From Seongchinamella unica (lineage in GTDB: Bacteria; Pseudomonadota; Gammaproteobacteria; Pseudomonadales; Halieaceae), in assembly GCF_004354085.1 (NCBI RefSeq), contig NZ_SMSE01000001.1:735724-799723 (forward strand): DNA of 64,000 nt, given 5' to 3'. The position numbers and the translations under genes were made by a program. Below the pieces are notes generated by a model. That model searched no databases, was not told the DNA's origin, and worked only from the letters and a program-made list of their open reading frames with translations. Shown here one piece after another: positions 17,267 to 26,073 of the stretch. Within the stretch, counting starts at the first letter, position 1, and every line of letters begins with the position of its first letter.

Positions 17267-19144
17267 ATGCCATTGCTTAAACTCGACAAGGCCAGCCTTC
17301 ACTACGGAACCCAGATCCTGCTGGACGAGGTGGAGCTGAGCATTACCCGCGGTGACAAGCTGGGCCTGCTGGGCCGCAACGGCGCCGGCAAGACCACCCT
17401 GTTGAAAATACTGGCGGGGGAGCAGGCCCTGGACAGCGGCGAGCGCTGGATACGCCCCGGCACCAAACTGGCGCGGCTGCAGCAAACCCTGCCCCAGGCC
17501 GATGAACTCTCGGTCTACGATGTGGTGGCCGGAGGCCTCGAGGAAGCGGGTGAGCTGTTGGCCCAGTATCATCACCTGATCCAGGCTGACGACATGGACG
17601 CCCTGGCCAGGGTGCAGCACAAGCTGGAAGCGGTGGACGGCTGGAACCTGCAACAAAAGGTCGAGACCACCCTCAGCCAGCTGCAACTGCCTGCCGACGC
17701 CAGCATGCAGGAACTATCCGGTGGCTGGCGACGGCGGGTGGCCCTGGCGCGCGCCCTGGTCAGCGAACCCGATATCCTGCTGTTGGACGAGCCCACCAAT
17801 CACCTGGACATCCCCGCAATTGCCTGGCTGGAAGAGCAACTGCGCAATTATCGCGGCAGCCTGATCCTTATCACCCACGACCGACGCTTCCTGCAAAACG
17901 TGGTCAACTGCATTGCCGAACTGGACCGCGGCCACCTGAGCCTGTGGCGCGGTGATTACCGGGGCTTCCTGCGCCACCGCGAGCAGGAGTTGGCGGCAGA
18001 GGAAAGGGCCAATGAGCTCTTCGACAAAAAGCTGGCCCAGGAAGAAGTCTGGATTCGCCAGGGCATCAAGGCCCGTCGTACCCGCAATGAGGGCCGGGTC
18101 CGTGCGCTCAAGGCAATGCGCGATGCACGCAGCCAGCGGCGCGAACGCCAGGGCAAGGCTGATTTCAATGTGGAAGAGGCGTCCCGTTCAGGCAAGATCG
18201 TGGCCGAGCTGCAAGGTGTCAACCACGCCTTTGATGACAAGGTGATCCTGCGCAATTTCAGTACCATCATCCAGCGTGGCGATCGTATTGGCATTGTCGG
18301 TCCCAACGGCGCCGGCAAATCCACCCTGGTAAAAATACTGCTGGGCGAACTGACGCCCGATGCCGGCTCGGTCAAGCTGGGCAGCAAACTCGAGATCGCC
18401 TACTCGGACCAGCTCCGGGACCACCTGGACCCGGAAAAAAACCTGATCGACAACGTGTGCGGCGGCCAGGACTTTATTGAAATCAATGGCAAGCGCCGTC
18501 ACGCCATCTCCTACCTCGGTGACTTCCTGTTCAGCCCCGAACGGGTGAGGACCCCGGTCAAGGCCCTCTCCGGCGGCGAGCAGAACCGCGCCATACTGGC
18601 CCGCCTGTTCAGTAAACCCGCTAACATGCTGGTGCTGGACGAACCCACCAACGACCTCGACATCGAGACCCTGGAACTGCTGGAAGAGATTCTGCTGAAT
18701 TTCGAAGGCACCGTACTGCTGGTCTCCCACGACCGCGAGTTCATGGACAACGTGGTGACCAGCCTGCTGGTGCTCAAGGGCAATGGGGAGGTCGAGGAAC
18801 AGGCGGGTGGCTACAGTGACTGGGAAGCCCGCGGCGGCCGACTGGAGGAAGCTGCGGCTGATGGGCCAAAGGCGGCGGCACTGCCGGCAGAAATGACGGA
18901 GACAGCCAGCAAGCCCACGGAGCGAAAACGCAAGCTGTCCTACAAGGAGCAGCGGGAACTCGACGCCCTGCCCGAGCGGATAGAGTCACTGGAATCACAG
19001 CAGGCGGCACTGGAGGAGAAAATGGCCGACCCGGAGTTTTACCAGCAGGAGCACACGGTGGTGCAAGAGGTGCTGGCGGAGGCCACCAGGATCGAGGAAG
19101 CGCTGGAACTGGCCCTGGAGCGGTGGACAGAGCTGGAGGGATAA
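17267..19144 (+). CDS. uup: ABC-F ATPase Uup
   Basis: 625 residues with two ABC domains (Walker A GRNGAGKTT at 36-44 and GPNGAGKST near 345; signatures LSGGWRRR and LSGGEQNR), no membrane segments, and a Uup-type C-terminal coiled coil (~545-625). ABC-F proteins act on the ribosome; Uup also affects excision of transposons and DNA branch structures in E. coli. It ends 2 bp from the convergent amidotransferase gene. Confidence 0.94.
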   Translation: MPLLKLDKASLHYGTQILLDEVELSITRGDKLGLLGRNGAGKTTLLKILAGEQALDSGERWIRPGTKLARLQQTLPQADELSVYDVVAGGLEEAGELLAQYHHLIQADDMDALARVQHKLEAVDGWNLQQKVETTLSQLQLPADASMQELSGGWRRRVALARALVSEPDILLLDEPTNHLDIPAIAWLEEQLRNYRGSLILITHDRRFLQNVVNCIAELDRGHLSLWRGDYRGFLRHREQELAAEERANELFDKKLAQEEVWIRQGIKARRTRNEGRVRALKAMRDARSQRRERQGKADFNVEEASRSGKIVAELQGVNHAFDDKVILRNFSTIIQRGDRIGIVGPNGAGKSTLVKILLGELTPDAGSVKLGSKLEIAYSDQLRDHLDPEKNLIDNVCGGQDFIEINGKRRHAISYLGDFLFSPERVRTPVKALSGGEQNRAILARLFSKPANMLVLDEPTNDLDIETLELLEEILLNFEGTVLLVSHDREFMDNVVTSLLVLKGNGEVEEQAGGYSDWEARGGRLEEAAADGPKAAALPAEMTETASKPTERKRKLSYKEQRELDALPERIESLESQQAALEEKMADPEFYQQEHTVVQEVLAEATRIEEALELALERWTELEG

Positions 19145-19146
19145 GG

Positions 19147-19920
19147 CTAGCTGCAATAGTGGGCGACGAATCGCCTGAGTATTTCCCGGGAGTGAGGTGT
19201 GGAGCTTCTGCGGACCTCGCGCTTGAGGCTTTCGGCTTCCACCGGATCGAAGTAACCGTGATTTTTATAGGCATTGATGCGCAGGACAAACTCGTCGGCA
19301 TCGGCTTCAGGATGGAATTGCGTGGCATAAATATTGTCTTTCACCCGGAACATCTGGACCGGACAGACGTCACCGGTCACTAGCAGGACGGCGCCCTCCG
19401 GCGTCGTATCACAGGCCTCCTTGTGACCCAGCAACGCGTCGATTCGCGGCGGCAAGCCGTGCAGCAGTTTGTCCTCCCTGCCGGCTGCCGTGATAGTCAG
19501 TGAAACGCAGCCGACGGGCTCGCCATACCGTTGGGAGATGGTTGCACCCAGGTGGTTTCCCAGCAGGCCGTTGCCCGAGCAGGCGCCGAGAAACGGAAAA
19601 TCGCGCTCTACCACCTGTTGCAGGAGGCGGGTAAAACCGGCCTCTACCTTTTTCTGTTGTGGGGATTTGCCCTGTTCCGGCGTGCTGATGTCGAACGGGC
19701 TGCCGCCAACGATAATCGCGCTGTAGTCATCGAGATTCAGGAAAGCAGGGATACCGGTCTGTTCGATCCGCAGTCGGTGGGTGTGCGCAGCCTGCAACCC
19801 ACCATACTTCAGGAAGCAGTCAAACTCGCTGTCGGCAATATCCCTTTCGGGACGCAGCTGGAGAATCAGTACGGGGCGGGGATGGGTCATGACACTATCT
19901 TGAGGGGAATGTGTCGACAT
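19147..19920 (-). CDS. Class I glutamine amidotransferase-like protein
   Basis: 257 residues with the type 1 glutamine amidotransferase fold: nucleophile Cys114 in GACSGNGLLG and a His in ATQFHPEADADE. It resembles stand-alone GMP-synthase-like amidotransferases rather than a synthase subunit, so a gamma-glutamyl hydrolase or similar role is possible. No clear RBS precedes the ATG at 19920, whose upstream bases form a 16-bp palindrome; an ATG at 19890 is the alternative start. Confidence 0.88.
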   Translation of the reverse strand: MSTHSPQDSVMTHPRPVLILQLRPERDIADSEFDCFLKYGGLQAAHTHRLRIEQTGIPAFLNLDDYSAIIVGGSPFDISTPEQGKSPQQKKVEAGFTRLLQQVVERDFPFLGACSGNGLLGNHLGATISQRYGEPVGCVSLTITAAGREDKLLHGLPPRIDALLGHKEACDTTPEGAVLLVTGDVCPVQMFRVKDNIYATQFHPEADADEFVLRINAYKNHGYFDPVEAESLKREVRRSSTPHSREILRRFVAHYCS

Positions 19921-19921
19921 T

Positions 19922-19937
19922 ATAGTCTCGAGACTAT
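19922..19937. promoter_or_regulatory. Perfect 16-bp palindrome at the amidotransferase start
   Basis: ATAGTCTCGAGACTAT lies 1 base upstream of the ATG at 19920, where an RBS would be expected. It is either an operator (translation then starting at 19890) or a hairpin masking initiation. Confidence 0.5.
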
Positions 19938-20024
19938 TCAGGCATCACGATCTGCTGTGAATATCGAGCAAGCTGACAAGCAATCGGTGCGAGGCCCACT
20001 TACACCTCAACAGGGACACCCAGA

Positions 20025-20062
20025 GCGCAAGAGAGGATGCCCGGGGGCAGGCGAGGATCCAG
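20025..20062 (+). repeat. Dispersed 38-bp repeat, copy 1
   Basis: Matches 38662-38699 at 34 of 38 positions. Begins GCGCAAGAGAGG and ends GGATCCAG. Both copies are intergenic. Confidence 0.75.
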
Positions 20063-20227
20063 GTGCAAATTACAATTTCGTCGCTAAAATTTGTTTGTTT
20101 ATCCGGACAAGACGCTGGATCCCGGGACACCGGACCGCCGCCTGCGCGGGGATGACGGGTAGGGGCACGGGCCAATAGCTATCGCCTGAAGGCTGAGAAC
20201 AACGAACAACGGACAGGCGGGTATCAG

Positions 20228-21418
20228 TTACAACACCTTGGCCACCGCGCTCGCCAGGTAATCAATATTGCGCGCATTCACCCCCGCCACGTTAATGCGA
20301 GACGAATTCAGCATGTAAACCGAGTGCTCTTCCCGCAGGCGGATCGCCTGCTCGGCGCTCAGTCCGAGGAAAGAAAACATTCCCTTCTCTTTTTCGATAA
20401 AGGCGAAGTCGCGGCCGCTGGCCGCTTCCAGTTTTTCCCGCAGGGACGTTCGCAGGCCGTTGATCCGGCCACACATGTCCACCAGTTCGCTGCGCCAGCT
20501 TTCTCCCAGGGCGGCATCTCCGAGGATACGCCCGGCGATGAGCGCACCGTGAGCCGGCGGCATGGAATACACCCTGCGGGCGGCAACCAGTGCCTGGCTT
20601 ACCAGGGCTTCGGCGTTGTCCCGGGTCCTGCCGATAAAAATGGTGGCGCCGGTGCGCTCGCGGTACAGCCCCATGTTCTTGGAGCAGGAGGCGGCGACGA
20701 TCATTTCCGGTAAACGCGCGGCGAGCAGGCGCAGGCCGGCAGCGTCCTGTTCCAGGCCGTCACCCAGGCCCTGGTAGGCGATATCCACAAAAGGCATGAA
20801 CCCCTGGGCCTCGGCCATTTCGGCGATCACCTGCCACTGGGCCAGCGACAGGTCGGCGCCGCAGGGGTTGTGGCAACAACCGTGGAGCAGCACCACGTCA
20901 CCCGACCGGGCCTGACGGAGATCTTCCACCATACCGTCAAAGTTGACCCCGTGACTGGCCGGCTCATAGTATCGGTAGGTTTCGAAGCTCAGGCCGACAC
21001 TGCCCAGCAATGGCAGGTGCACAGGCCAGGTGGGATCGCTGACCCACACCCGCGCGCCCGGGGAGGCGGCGTGAATAATCTCGGCGCCAATGCGCAGGCC
21101 GCCACAGCCACCCGGAGCCTGGACACTGCTGACCCGGCCGTCCACCAGCGCCGGATGGTCGGCACTGAGCACCAGCTCCTGCATGCCCGTATTGAATCCG
21201 GCCACGCCCTCCGGCGGGAGGTAGGCCTTGCTGACTTCCTCGGCGGCCAGCGCGGCCTGTGCCTCGGTCACCGCCCTGAAGACCGGGCAAACGCCCTCTT
21301 CATTCATGTAAATGCCGAGCGTCAGGTCAACCTTGTCCGGGTTGTCATCGGCGCGGGCGGCGGCGGCAAGACCCAGAATGGGGTCTGCGGGCAGGCGCTC
21401 AAGTTGTTCCAGCATCAT
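20228..21418 (-). CDS. Aromatic/aspartate aminotransferase (class I, PLP)
   Basis: 396 residues, the length of the AspC/TyrB family. Family segments: LTLGIYMNEEG, YLPPEGVAGFN, HGCCHNPCGADL and the PLP-lysine region SCSKNMGLYRERTGA, with a late Arg motif (SSRINVAG). It transfers amino groups between aspartate or aromatic amino acids and 2-oxoglutarate; the substrate preference cannot be set from sequence. RBS AGAGGAC precedes tandem ATGs at 21418/21415. It lies 12 bp after pepD, so peptide breakdown and amino-acid use may be coupled. Confidence 0.93.
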   Translation of the reverse strand: MMLEQLERLPADPILGLAAAARADDNPDKVDLTLGIYMNEEGVCPVFRAVTEAQAALAAEEVSKAYLPPEGVAGFNTGMQELVLSADHPALVDGRVSSVQAPGGCGGLRIGAEIIHAASPGARVWVSDPTWPVHLPLLGSVGLSFETYRYYEPASHGVNFDGMVEDLRQARSGDVVLLHGCCHNPCGADLSLAQWQVIAEMAEAQGFMPFVDIAYQGLGDGLEQDAAGLRLLAARLPEMIVAASCSKNMGLYRERTGATIFIGRTRDNAEALVSQALVAARRVYSMPPAHGALIAGRILGDAALGESWRSELVDMCGRINGLRTSLREKLEAASGRDFAFIEKEKGMFSFLGLSAEQAIRLREEHSVYMLNSSRINVAGVNARNIDYLASAVAKVL

Positions 21419-21430
21419 TTTGTCCTCTGT

Positions 21431-22873
21431 TTATAGTTCAGCCAGCAGTTGTTTCAGAAACTGCCAAAAAGGTTCGACGGTGTCGATTCGCAGGCGCTCG
21501 CTGGGTGAATGTGCGCCGCGGATGGTGGGACCGAAAGACAGTATGTCCACATCGGGCTTCTTGCTCTTGAGAATACCGCACTCCAGGCCCGCGTGGATGG
21601 CCTTGATGGCCGGTCGTTCGCCAAACATCCGCTGGTGCAGTTCACAACCTTGCTCCAGCAGGGGACTGCTGAAATCCGGCTGCCAGCCCGGGTAGCCCAC
21701 GTCGACTTCAACCTCCAGGTCAAAGGCGCGGGCCAGCGCCAGCACCGAGTTCTGCAGGGGTAGCGACTGGTCCGGATTGAAAAAACGATAGCTGGACTCA
21801 ATGAAAAGCTCGCCCTGCTGCAGGCGCACAACCGCCAGGTTAATACTCAGGTCCACCAGGTCCGCCGGCTGCTCGAGGCTGTAGGCCTGGGCACCGTGGG
21901 GAAAAAGTGAAATGAGATCAAGCAGGCGCAGGGAATCCACCGGGTCCAGGGCGGCGGCCAGTTGCGCCGGACAGAGCGCCAGCTCCACACCGTGGTCTGC
22001 TGGCGGCAGGTAGGCCAGCCACTGCTGGCGCACCTTGTCCAGGTGTTCGCGAATCCGCGCCTCGGAGCCCGGCTCACAGCAGAAGCTGACCGTGCCCTCC
22101 CGGGGGATCACATTGTGGGCGATACCCACCTCGATGCTGGCCAGGCGCAGGCCGGGCACCCCGCGCAGCGCCTCGGCAAGCAATTTGCCGGCGTTGGCCA
22201 GTTGCTCATGTATCTGCACGCCGGAGTGGCCGCCTGCCAGCCCGCGCAGGGTAAGCTGCCAACACTCGGCCGTGGCCGCAACCGCTTCCTGGGAAAAACT
22301 GCGGGCAAAATGCCAGCCGGCACCACCGGCGCAGCCGATGTAGAGTTCGTTCCAGTCCTCGGTGTCCAGGTTGAGCATCAGGGTGCCGCTGAGCAGGGAT
22401 GGGTCAAAATTCAAGGCCCCGCCCAGGCCGGTTTCCTCATCCACGGTGAACAACAACTCCAGCGCGGGGTGACTGACCTCCGGGTCGGTCATTACTGCGA
22501 TGGCGGCGGCACAACCGAGCCCGTTATCAGCGCCGAGAGTAGTGCGGTCAGCGCTCAACCAGCCATCCTCCACCTGCAGCGAAAGCGGATCGGTTTCAAA
22601 ATCGTGCTCGCGGTCCGCGGTTTTCACGGTCACCATATCCAGGTGGTTCTGGATGATGACAGTGGGGCTGTCCTCCCTGCCGGGGCTCGCTGGTATATAA
22701 ATCACCAGGTTGCCCGCCTCATCCAGCGCGTGCTGATGCCCTGCCTTTTCCGCCAGGTCGATCACGTACTGACGCACCGCAGCTTCCTGCCTGGAGGGGC
22801 GGGGTATCTGGGTGAAGCGGTAGAAGTGCTCCCACAGGTGGGCGGGTTGCCGGGGGTAGTTTGCGGGCATCAT
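21431..22873 (-). CDS. pepD: Cytosolic non-specific dipeptidase (aminoacyl-histidine dipeptidase)
   Basis: 480 residues, M20 metallopeptidase. Metal-binding motifs: NHLDMV, DNGLGCAAA and DEETGLGGAL; a late HAGLECGIL contains another metal ligand. PepD hydrolyses Xaa-His and other dipeptides in the cytoplasm with two Zn ions. It is the first gene of a likely two-gene operon with the downstream aminotransferase. Confidence 0.95.
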   Translation of the reverse strand: MMPANYPRQPAHLWEHFYRFTQIPRPSRQEAAVRQYVIDLAEKAGHQHALDEAGNLVIYIPASPGREDSPTVIIQNHLDMVTVKTADREHDFETDPLSLQVEDGWLSADRTTLGADNGLGCAAAIAVMTDPEVSHPALELLFTVDEETGLGGALNFDPSLLSGTLMLNLDTEDWNELYIGCAGGAGWHFARSFSQEAVAATAECWQLTLRGLAGGHSGVQIHEQLANAGKLLAEALRGVPGLRLASIEVGIAHNVIPREGTVSFCCEPGSEARIREHLDKVRQQWLAYLPPADHGVELALCPAQLAAALDPVDSLRLLDLISLFPHGAQAYSLEQPADLVDLSINLAVVRLQQGELFIESSYRFFNPDQSLPLQNSVLALARAFDLEVEVDVGYPGWQPDFSSPLLEQGCELHQRMFGERPAIKAIHAGLECGILKSKKPDVDILSFGPTIRGAHSPSERLRIDTVEPFWQFLKQLLAEL

Positions 22874-23018
22874 GGAGTTGCTGGTCCTGGTCTGCGAAGG
22901 CCGGGCATTATAGCCTCACAGGTCATTTTTCACACAATTTTGCGGCATTTTTTACGCCCAATCGCCTATCGGCCGTCCTAGACTGAAAGTGTGGAAGTCT
23001 GTTTACAGGCAAGAGAAA

Positions 23019-23204
23019 ATGAAAAGGATGGATGAAGGCAAGGTAAGCCTGGTGGAGTTTCTCTCCAGCATCAAGTTTGCCCGCCACAGTTCACAGGACT
23101 CTGACGCAGCTACCGGCAACCGCTTCGCCCGCTTCGATCAGCGCGTACCGGTTCCCCGCCAGTTTGGCGCCGAGGATTCCTTCCTGGTTCGCAGCGCGAA
23201 TTAA
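23019..23204 (+). CDS. Small hypothetical protein
   Basis: 61 residues from the ATG at 23019 (AAGAGA just upstream); a GTG at 22989 would add ten. It begins MKRMDEGKVSLVEFLSSI and is otherwise polar with many Arg and Phe residues. There is no signal peptide, membrane segment or known domain. It is the only reading frame in the gap between the divergent pepD and the convergent hydrolase gene. It may be real or chance. Confidence 0.4.
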   Translation: MKRMDEGKVSLVEFLSSIKFARHSSQDSDAATGNRFARFDQRVPVPRQFGAEDSFLVRSAN

Positions 23205-23265
23205 GCGGTAGAACCCGTTATTTGCGGGGACACCCCGATGCCGAGCTGCGCCCGCAGCAAGCCGA

Positions 23266-24099
23266 TCAGCTATCTACCCTGACCAACGAGCCGATGCGCT
23301 GGCTCTGGCATATACGCCAGCGCCGGTCGGGGGAAACCAGGTGGTTGGCGATGACCGCAAACACCAGGGGATTGAACGGAAAGCCCACGTGGCTGGCCAT
23401 TACCGCCATATTGGTCACGTAGCGAGGTTCTGCCTCGCAGCGCGCAATGCCTTTTCCGACTATACCGTCCGACTCGCTGTACAGCGTCAGGATCGGCACT
23501 CGCAGCTCACCGCCGCTATAGGTGTAGTCGACCCAGTGGCGCAGCGCTTCTTCCGACTCGGACTCAGGCGTACGCTGGTTTACGCGCGCCATCACGCTGT
23601 AAAGAGCCGTGCCCCGCGGGTCGCCAAAGGGCGTACCGAGGGTGACAACCTGGCGAATCCATTGCGGGTAGCGATGGGCCAGGGCAACCGCATACAGGCC
23701 GCCCAGGCTCCAGCCAATCAGGGTCAGTTTGCGACCCGTAGCAATAAACTCGTGCTCGATGCGCGCGGCGATTTTGTCTTCGACCCGCGCCCGGTGGGCC
23801 ATGAATTCGTCCATGGTACTCGCCCTGGCTTCACTGGCATTGCGGCCCAGCCCCCAGGGAATTGCCCGGTAACCCCGGTCTTTGAGAAACTGGCGCAACA
23901 TGCCCGTGGAACCATCGGCGCCCATAAAGCCGGGGATAGTCATCACCGTGTGGCCATCGCCATCCGGCAGGGTTTTGAATATTCCCTTGCACAGCGCGGA
24001 GGCCCCCGCTTCCAGGGCTACCCGCCCCAGTTCGCTGATGCTGTGACGCAGCCTGGGAGGACGGAGGTCGGCGACAAACCGGGTGGCGGCAGTGGTCAT
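23266..24099 (-). CDS. Alpha/beta hydrolase
   Basis: 277 residues from the ATG at 24099, preceded by AGGTGA. The lipase-type elbow LIGWSLGGLYA gives the nucleophile Ser131; Asp211 (YSESDGIVG) and His237 (MASHVGF) complete a likely triad. TVMTIPGFMGADGSTGML resembles esterase/lipase-like hydrolases with an oxyanion-hole Gly-Phe. There is no clear signal peptide, so it is probably cytoplasmic. Substrate unknown. The gene is divergent from cmoA. Confidence 0.88.
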   Translation of the reverse strand: MTTAATRFVADLRPPRLRHSISELGRVALEAGASALCKGIFKTLPDGDGHTVMTIPGFMGADGSTGMLRQFLKDRGYRAIPWGLGRNASEARASTMDEFMAHRARVEDKIAARIEHEFIATGRKLTLIGWSLGGLYAVALAHRYPQWIRQVVTLGTPFGDPRGTALYSVMARVNQRTPESESEEALRHWVDYTYSGGELRVPILTLYSESDGIVGKGIARCEAEPRYVTNMAVMASHVGFPFNPLVFAVIANHLVSPDRRWRICQSQRIGSLVRVDS

Positions 24100-24233
24100 T
24101 GTGTTCACCTGCGGGCGCTATCGTTATATCCCCATTGTGAGGGCTATGGCGGCCCGGGAACAGGGGGGTGAGCACCGATTGGTTCAATAATTCATGCTAG
24201 AATCCCGCCCCTCCGGGTATCGAGTCTGACCAA

Positions 24234-24965
24234 ATGAGCGAGAACAAGGACACCATCTACGCCGATCCATTGCGCGAGGCCGGGCTGTTCACATTTGATG
24301 AAAACGTTGCCCGGGTGTTTCCGGACATGATCAAGCGCTCGGTACCGGGCTACACCACCATTGTTGCCATGACCGGCTTGATCGCCCAGCGCTACGCCAG
24401 CCCCGGCAGCAGGCTGTATGACCTGGGCTGCTCCCTGGGGGCCTCCACCCTGGCGATGCGCCAGAACCTGCGCAGCGAAGATTGCCGCATTGTCGGCGTG
24501 GACAACTCCCAGGCCATGCTGGAACGCTGCCGCAACATCATCGACACGGACACCCACGAGACGCCGGTGGACCTGCTGTGCGCCAATCTTGAAAACGTCG
24601 TCATCGAGGATGCCTCCGTAGTGGTGCTTAATTTCACCCTGCAGTTTATCCCGCTGGCTATTCGCGACGAGGTGATCCAGCGCATCTACGCGGGATTGCG
24701 TCCCGGCGGCGTTATGGTGCTGTCGGAGAAACTCACCTTTGAGGATCCGCACCTGGATGAGCTCAATATAGACCTGCACCACGAGTTCAAACGTGCCAAC
24801 GGCTACAGTGAACTGGAAATTGCCCGCAAGCGCGCTGCGATCGAGAACGTATTGCGCCCGGAAACCCTGGCCACCCACAAGCGGCGCATTGCCGAGGCGG
24901 AATTCAGCTCCTGTGACGTCTGGTTCCAGTGCTTCAACTTCGCCTCACTGGTCGCGCTGAAATAA
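24234..24965 (+). CDS. cmoA: Carboxy-S-adenosyl-L-methionine synthase
   Basis: 243 residues, Rossmann methyltransferase fold ([14 protein letters not shown]). CmoA converts SAM and prephenate to carboxy-SAM, used by CmoB for wobble-uridine modification of tRNA. The N-terminal DTIYADP and [20 protein letters not shown] are typical. Its stop overlaps the cmoB start (TAATG). Confidence 0.96.
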   Translation: MSENKDTIYADPLREAGLFTFDENVARVFPDMIKRSVPGYTTIVAMTGLIAQRYASPGSRLYDLGCSLGASTLAMRQNLRSEDCRIVGVDNSQAMLERCRNIIDTDTHETPVDLLCANLENVVIEDASVVVLNFTLQFIPLAIRDEVIQRIYAGLRPGGVMVLSEKLTFEDPHLDELNIDLHHEFKRANGYSELEIARKRAAIENVLRPETLATHKRRIAEAEFSSCDVWFQCFNFASLVALK

Positions 24966-25960
24966 TGGATTACCAGCCGCTGATCGATCGCTGGCGCGAC
25001 ACTGAAATGGATCGCTGGGCACAGTTGCTGCCACAGCAACTGGCGCAGGGCCTTTCCCATCAGCGCTACGGTGACCTGGCCCGCTGGCTGGAGGTTCTCG
25101 ATGCCCTGCCCGACATCGAACCCGACACCCGGAACCTCGACAGTGCCCGCGTCGGCGCCGACTGCAATTCACCACTTCCGGCGCAGGCGCAGGCTGACCT
25201 GAAGCAGACCCTGATGGGCCTGCACCCGTGGCGCAAGGGCCCCTTTGAGTTGTTCGGCGTGCACATCGATACCGAGTGGCGTTCGGACTGGAAGTGGGAA
25301 CGGGTGCGCAATGGTATTGCAGCGCTGACCGGCCGGCGGGTGCTGGATGTGGGCTGCGGCAGCGGCTACCACTGCTGGCGCATGCTCGGCGAGGGAGCTG
25401 CGGAAGTCATAGGAATCGACCCCACACCCCTGTTCGTGGTCCAGTTCTGGGCTTTGCAGAAGTACCTGCAGGCGCCGCAAGCCTGGGTTATTCCCGTCGG
25501 TATAGAGCAGGTACCGGCCAGGCTGCGCGCCTTCGACACGGTTTTCTCCATGGGTGTGCTCTACCACCGGCGTTCGCCCATGGACCATCTGCTGGAACTG
25601 CGTGACTGTCTGCGTCCCGGGGGACAACTGGTGCTGGAAACCCTGGTGATCGAGGGCGAAGCGGGCGCAACCCTGGTACCCGAGGGCCGCTACGCGCGCA
25701 TGGGCAACGTCTGGTTCCTGCCCAGCTGCGACACCCTGCTGGGCTGGCTGCGTAAAACCGGCTTCCAGCAGCCGCAGGTACTGGATGTGGCCGCCACCAC
25801 CAGCGACGAACAGCGGGCCACCGAGTGGATGACCTTTCACTCGCTGGCCAATTTCCTCGACCCGGAGGATCCAGCCAGGACCGTCGAGGGCTACCCGGCG
25901 CCCCGGCGGGCCGTCATCACCGCCCAAGTGCCGGGTAACTGGCAACCGGCTGAGTACTGA
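24965..25960 (+). CDS. cmoB: tRNA U34 carboxymethyltransferase
   Basis: 331 residues from the ATG overlapping the cmoA stop. SAM-fold motif VLDVGCGSGYHCWRMLGEGA and VFSMGVLYHRRSPMDHL match CmoB, which transfers the carboxymethyl group of Cx-SAM to 5-hydroxyuridine at tRNA position 34, giving cmo5U. Length matches E. coli CmoB (~323). Confidence 0.96.
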   Translation: MDYQPLIDRWRDTEMDRWAQLLPQQLAQGLSHQRYGDLARWLEVLDALPDIEPDTRNLDSARVGADCNSPLPAQAQADLKQTLMGLHPWRKGPFELFGVHIDTEWRSDWKWERVRNGIAALTGRRVLDVGCGSGYHCWRMLGEGAAEVIGIDPTPLFVVQFWALQKYLQAPQAWVIPVGIEQVPARLRAFDTVFSMGVLYHRRSPMDHLLELRDCLRPGGQLVLETLVIEGEAGATLVPEGRYARMGNVWFLPSCDTLLGWLRKTGFQQPQVLDVAATTSDEQRATEWMTFHSLANFLDPEDPARTVEGYPAPRRAVITAQVPGNWQPAEY

Positions 25961-26073
25961 TCGCCACCGGGCATTTCTGTACTCGCAGGTAATGGGCGGC
26001 TAAACTTGAGCCGGCGCCCGGGGTCCGGGTGATCGTACGCCCTCTCTTTCCGTCATCAAACAAGGAGCGCTAC

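Larger units (their letters stand above)
19921..20227. other. Intergenic region with REP-like repeats
   Basis: 307 bp between the amidotransferase and aminotransferase genes, both on the minus strand. It holds the 16-bp palindrome, a 38-bp dispersed repeat (20025-20062) and a related inverted segment near 20120-20160 ending in GCGCGGGGATGACGGG. No gene is seen. Confidence 0.7.
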
